From: Muricea muricata
Lineage: Eukaryota > Cnidaria > Anthozoa > Malacalcyonacea > Plexauridae
Direction of reading: 5' to 3'
NCBI GenBank assembly: GCA_963855995.1
Contig: OY979719.1
Coordinates: forward strand, 7,440,001 to 7,504,000
Length of the DNA: 64,000 bases
Of this stretch, positions 63,964 to 64,000 are shown piece after piece. Made by a program: the position numbers and the translations under genes. The notes beneath the pieces were generated by a model. The model saw only the letters and a list, made by a program, of their open reading frames with translations, had not been told where the DNA came from and ran no database searches. How positions within the stretch are numbered: position 1 is the first letter of the stretch; every line of letters begins with the position of its first letter.

Positions 63964-64000
63964 AACCTGATATGTACTAAGGTTTTCTTCTAGATAGTTC

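Overview
This is animal genomic DNA made almost entirely of transposable elements, most of them broken and many nested. Evidence for a eukaryote includes split coding regions with GT/AG junctions, AATAAA poly(A) signals, a (CCCTAA)n telomere-type array, tRNA-derived sequences, and LINE, Ty3/gypsy, BEL/Pao, MULE, Kolobok-like, hAT and Tc1/mariner-like elements. BEL elements and THAP-domain transposons indicate a metazoan. The mix and the style of the LINE proteins suggest a cnidarian (perhaps an anthozoan), but this is inference. I found no convincing host gene.

Layout. (1) 1-5960: a LINE endonuclease fragment, a TTAA-flanked element remnant, a plus-strand Ty3/gypsy element (family P) and the 3' end of a minus-strand Ty3/gypsy element (family M, copy A). 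(2) 5961-12120: a mosaic repeat family (R) that recurs at 40.9-42.9 kb, 45.3-47.6 kb and 62-64 kb; it carries LINE and THAP remnants. (3) 12027-26343: a second copy of region 1, interrupted by a 7-kb MULE transposon at 12331-19382 with a 9-bp target duplication. (4) 25044-31576: family M copy B, itself invaded by a LINE, a TA-flanked palindromic element and a small MULE-like element holding telomeric repeats and a tRNA-like sequence. (5) 31577-54386: the 3' end of a BEL element, the 5' half of a LINE, a Kolobok-like transposon (35430-40050), family R with a hAT transposon (42864-45311), other LINE pieces, the 3' half of the first LINE, and the 5' end of the BEL element. (6) 54387-64000: a Mutator-like transposase tail, family M copy C (55441-59586), two more LINE tails and another R copy.

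Most notable: the two BEL/LINE halves carry the same 5-bp duplication (GTATA) and fit together as one insertion, but they lie in swapped order about 18 kb apart. Segment 31577-54386 therefore looks circularly permuted or tandemly duplicated. The MULE and the Kolobok-like element each carry two convergent genes: a transposase and an accessory gene. The MULE accessory gene encodes an HMG-box-like region plus three C2H2 fingers. The Kolobok-like accessory gene ends on a stop codon that directly abuts the transposase stop codon.

Working state: almost every retrotransposon reading frame has stops or frameshifts. The best preserved coding regions are the family P reverse transcriptase at 22555-23262, the first exon and tail exon of the MULE transposase, and the Kolobok-like accessory gene.
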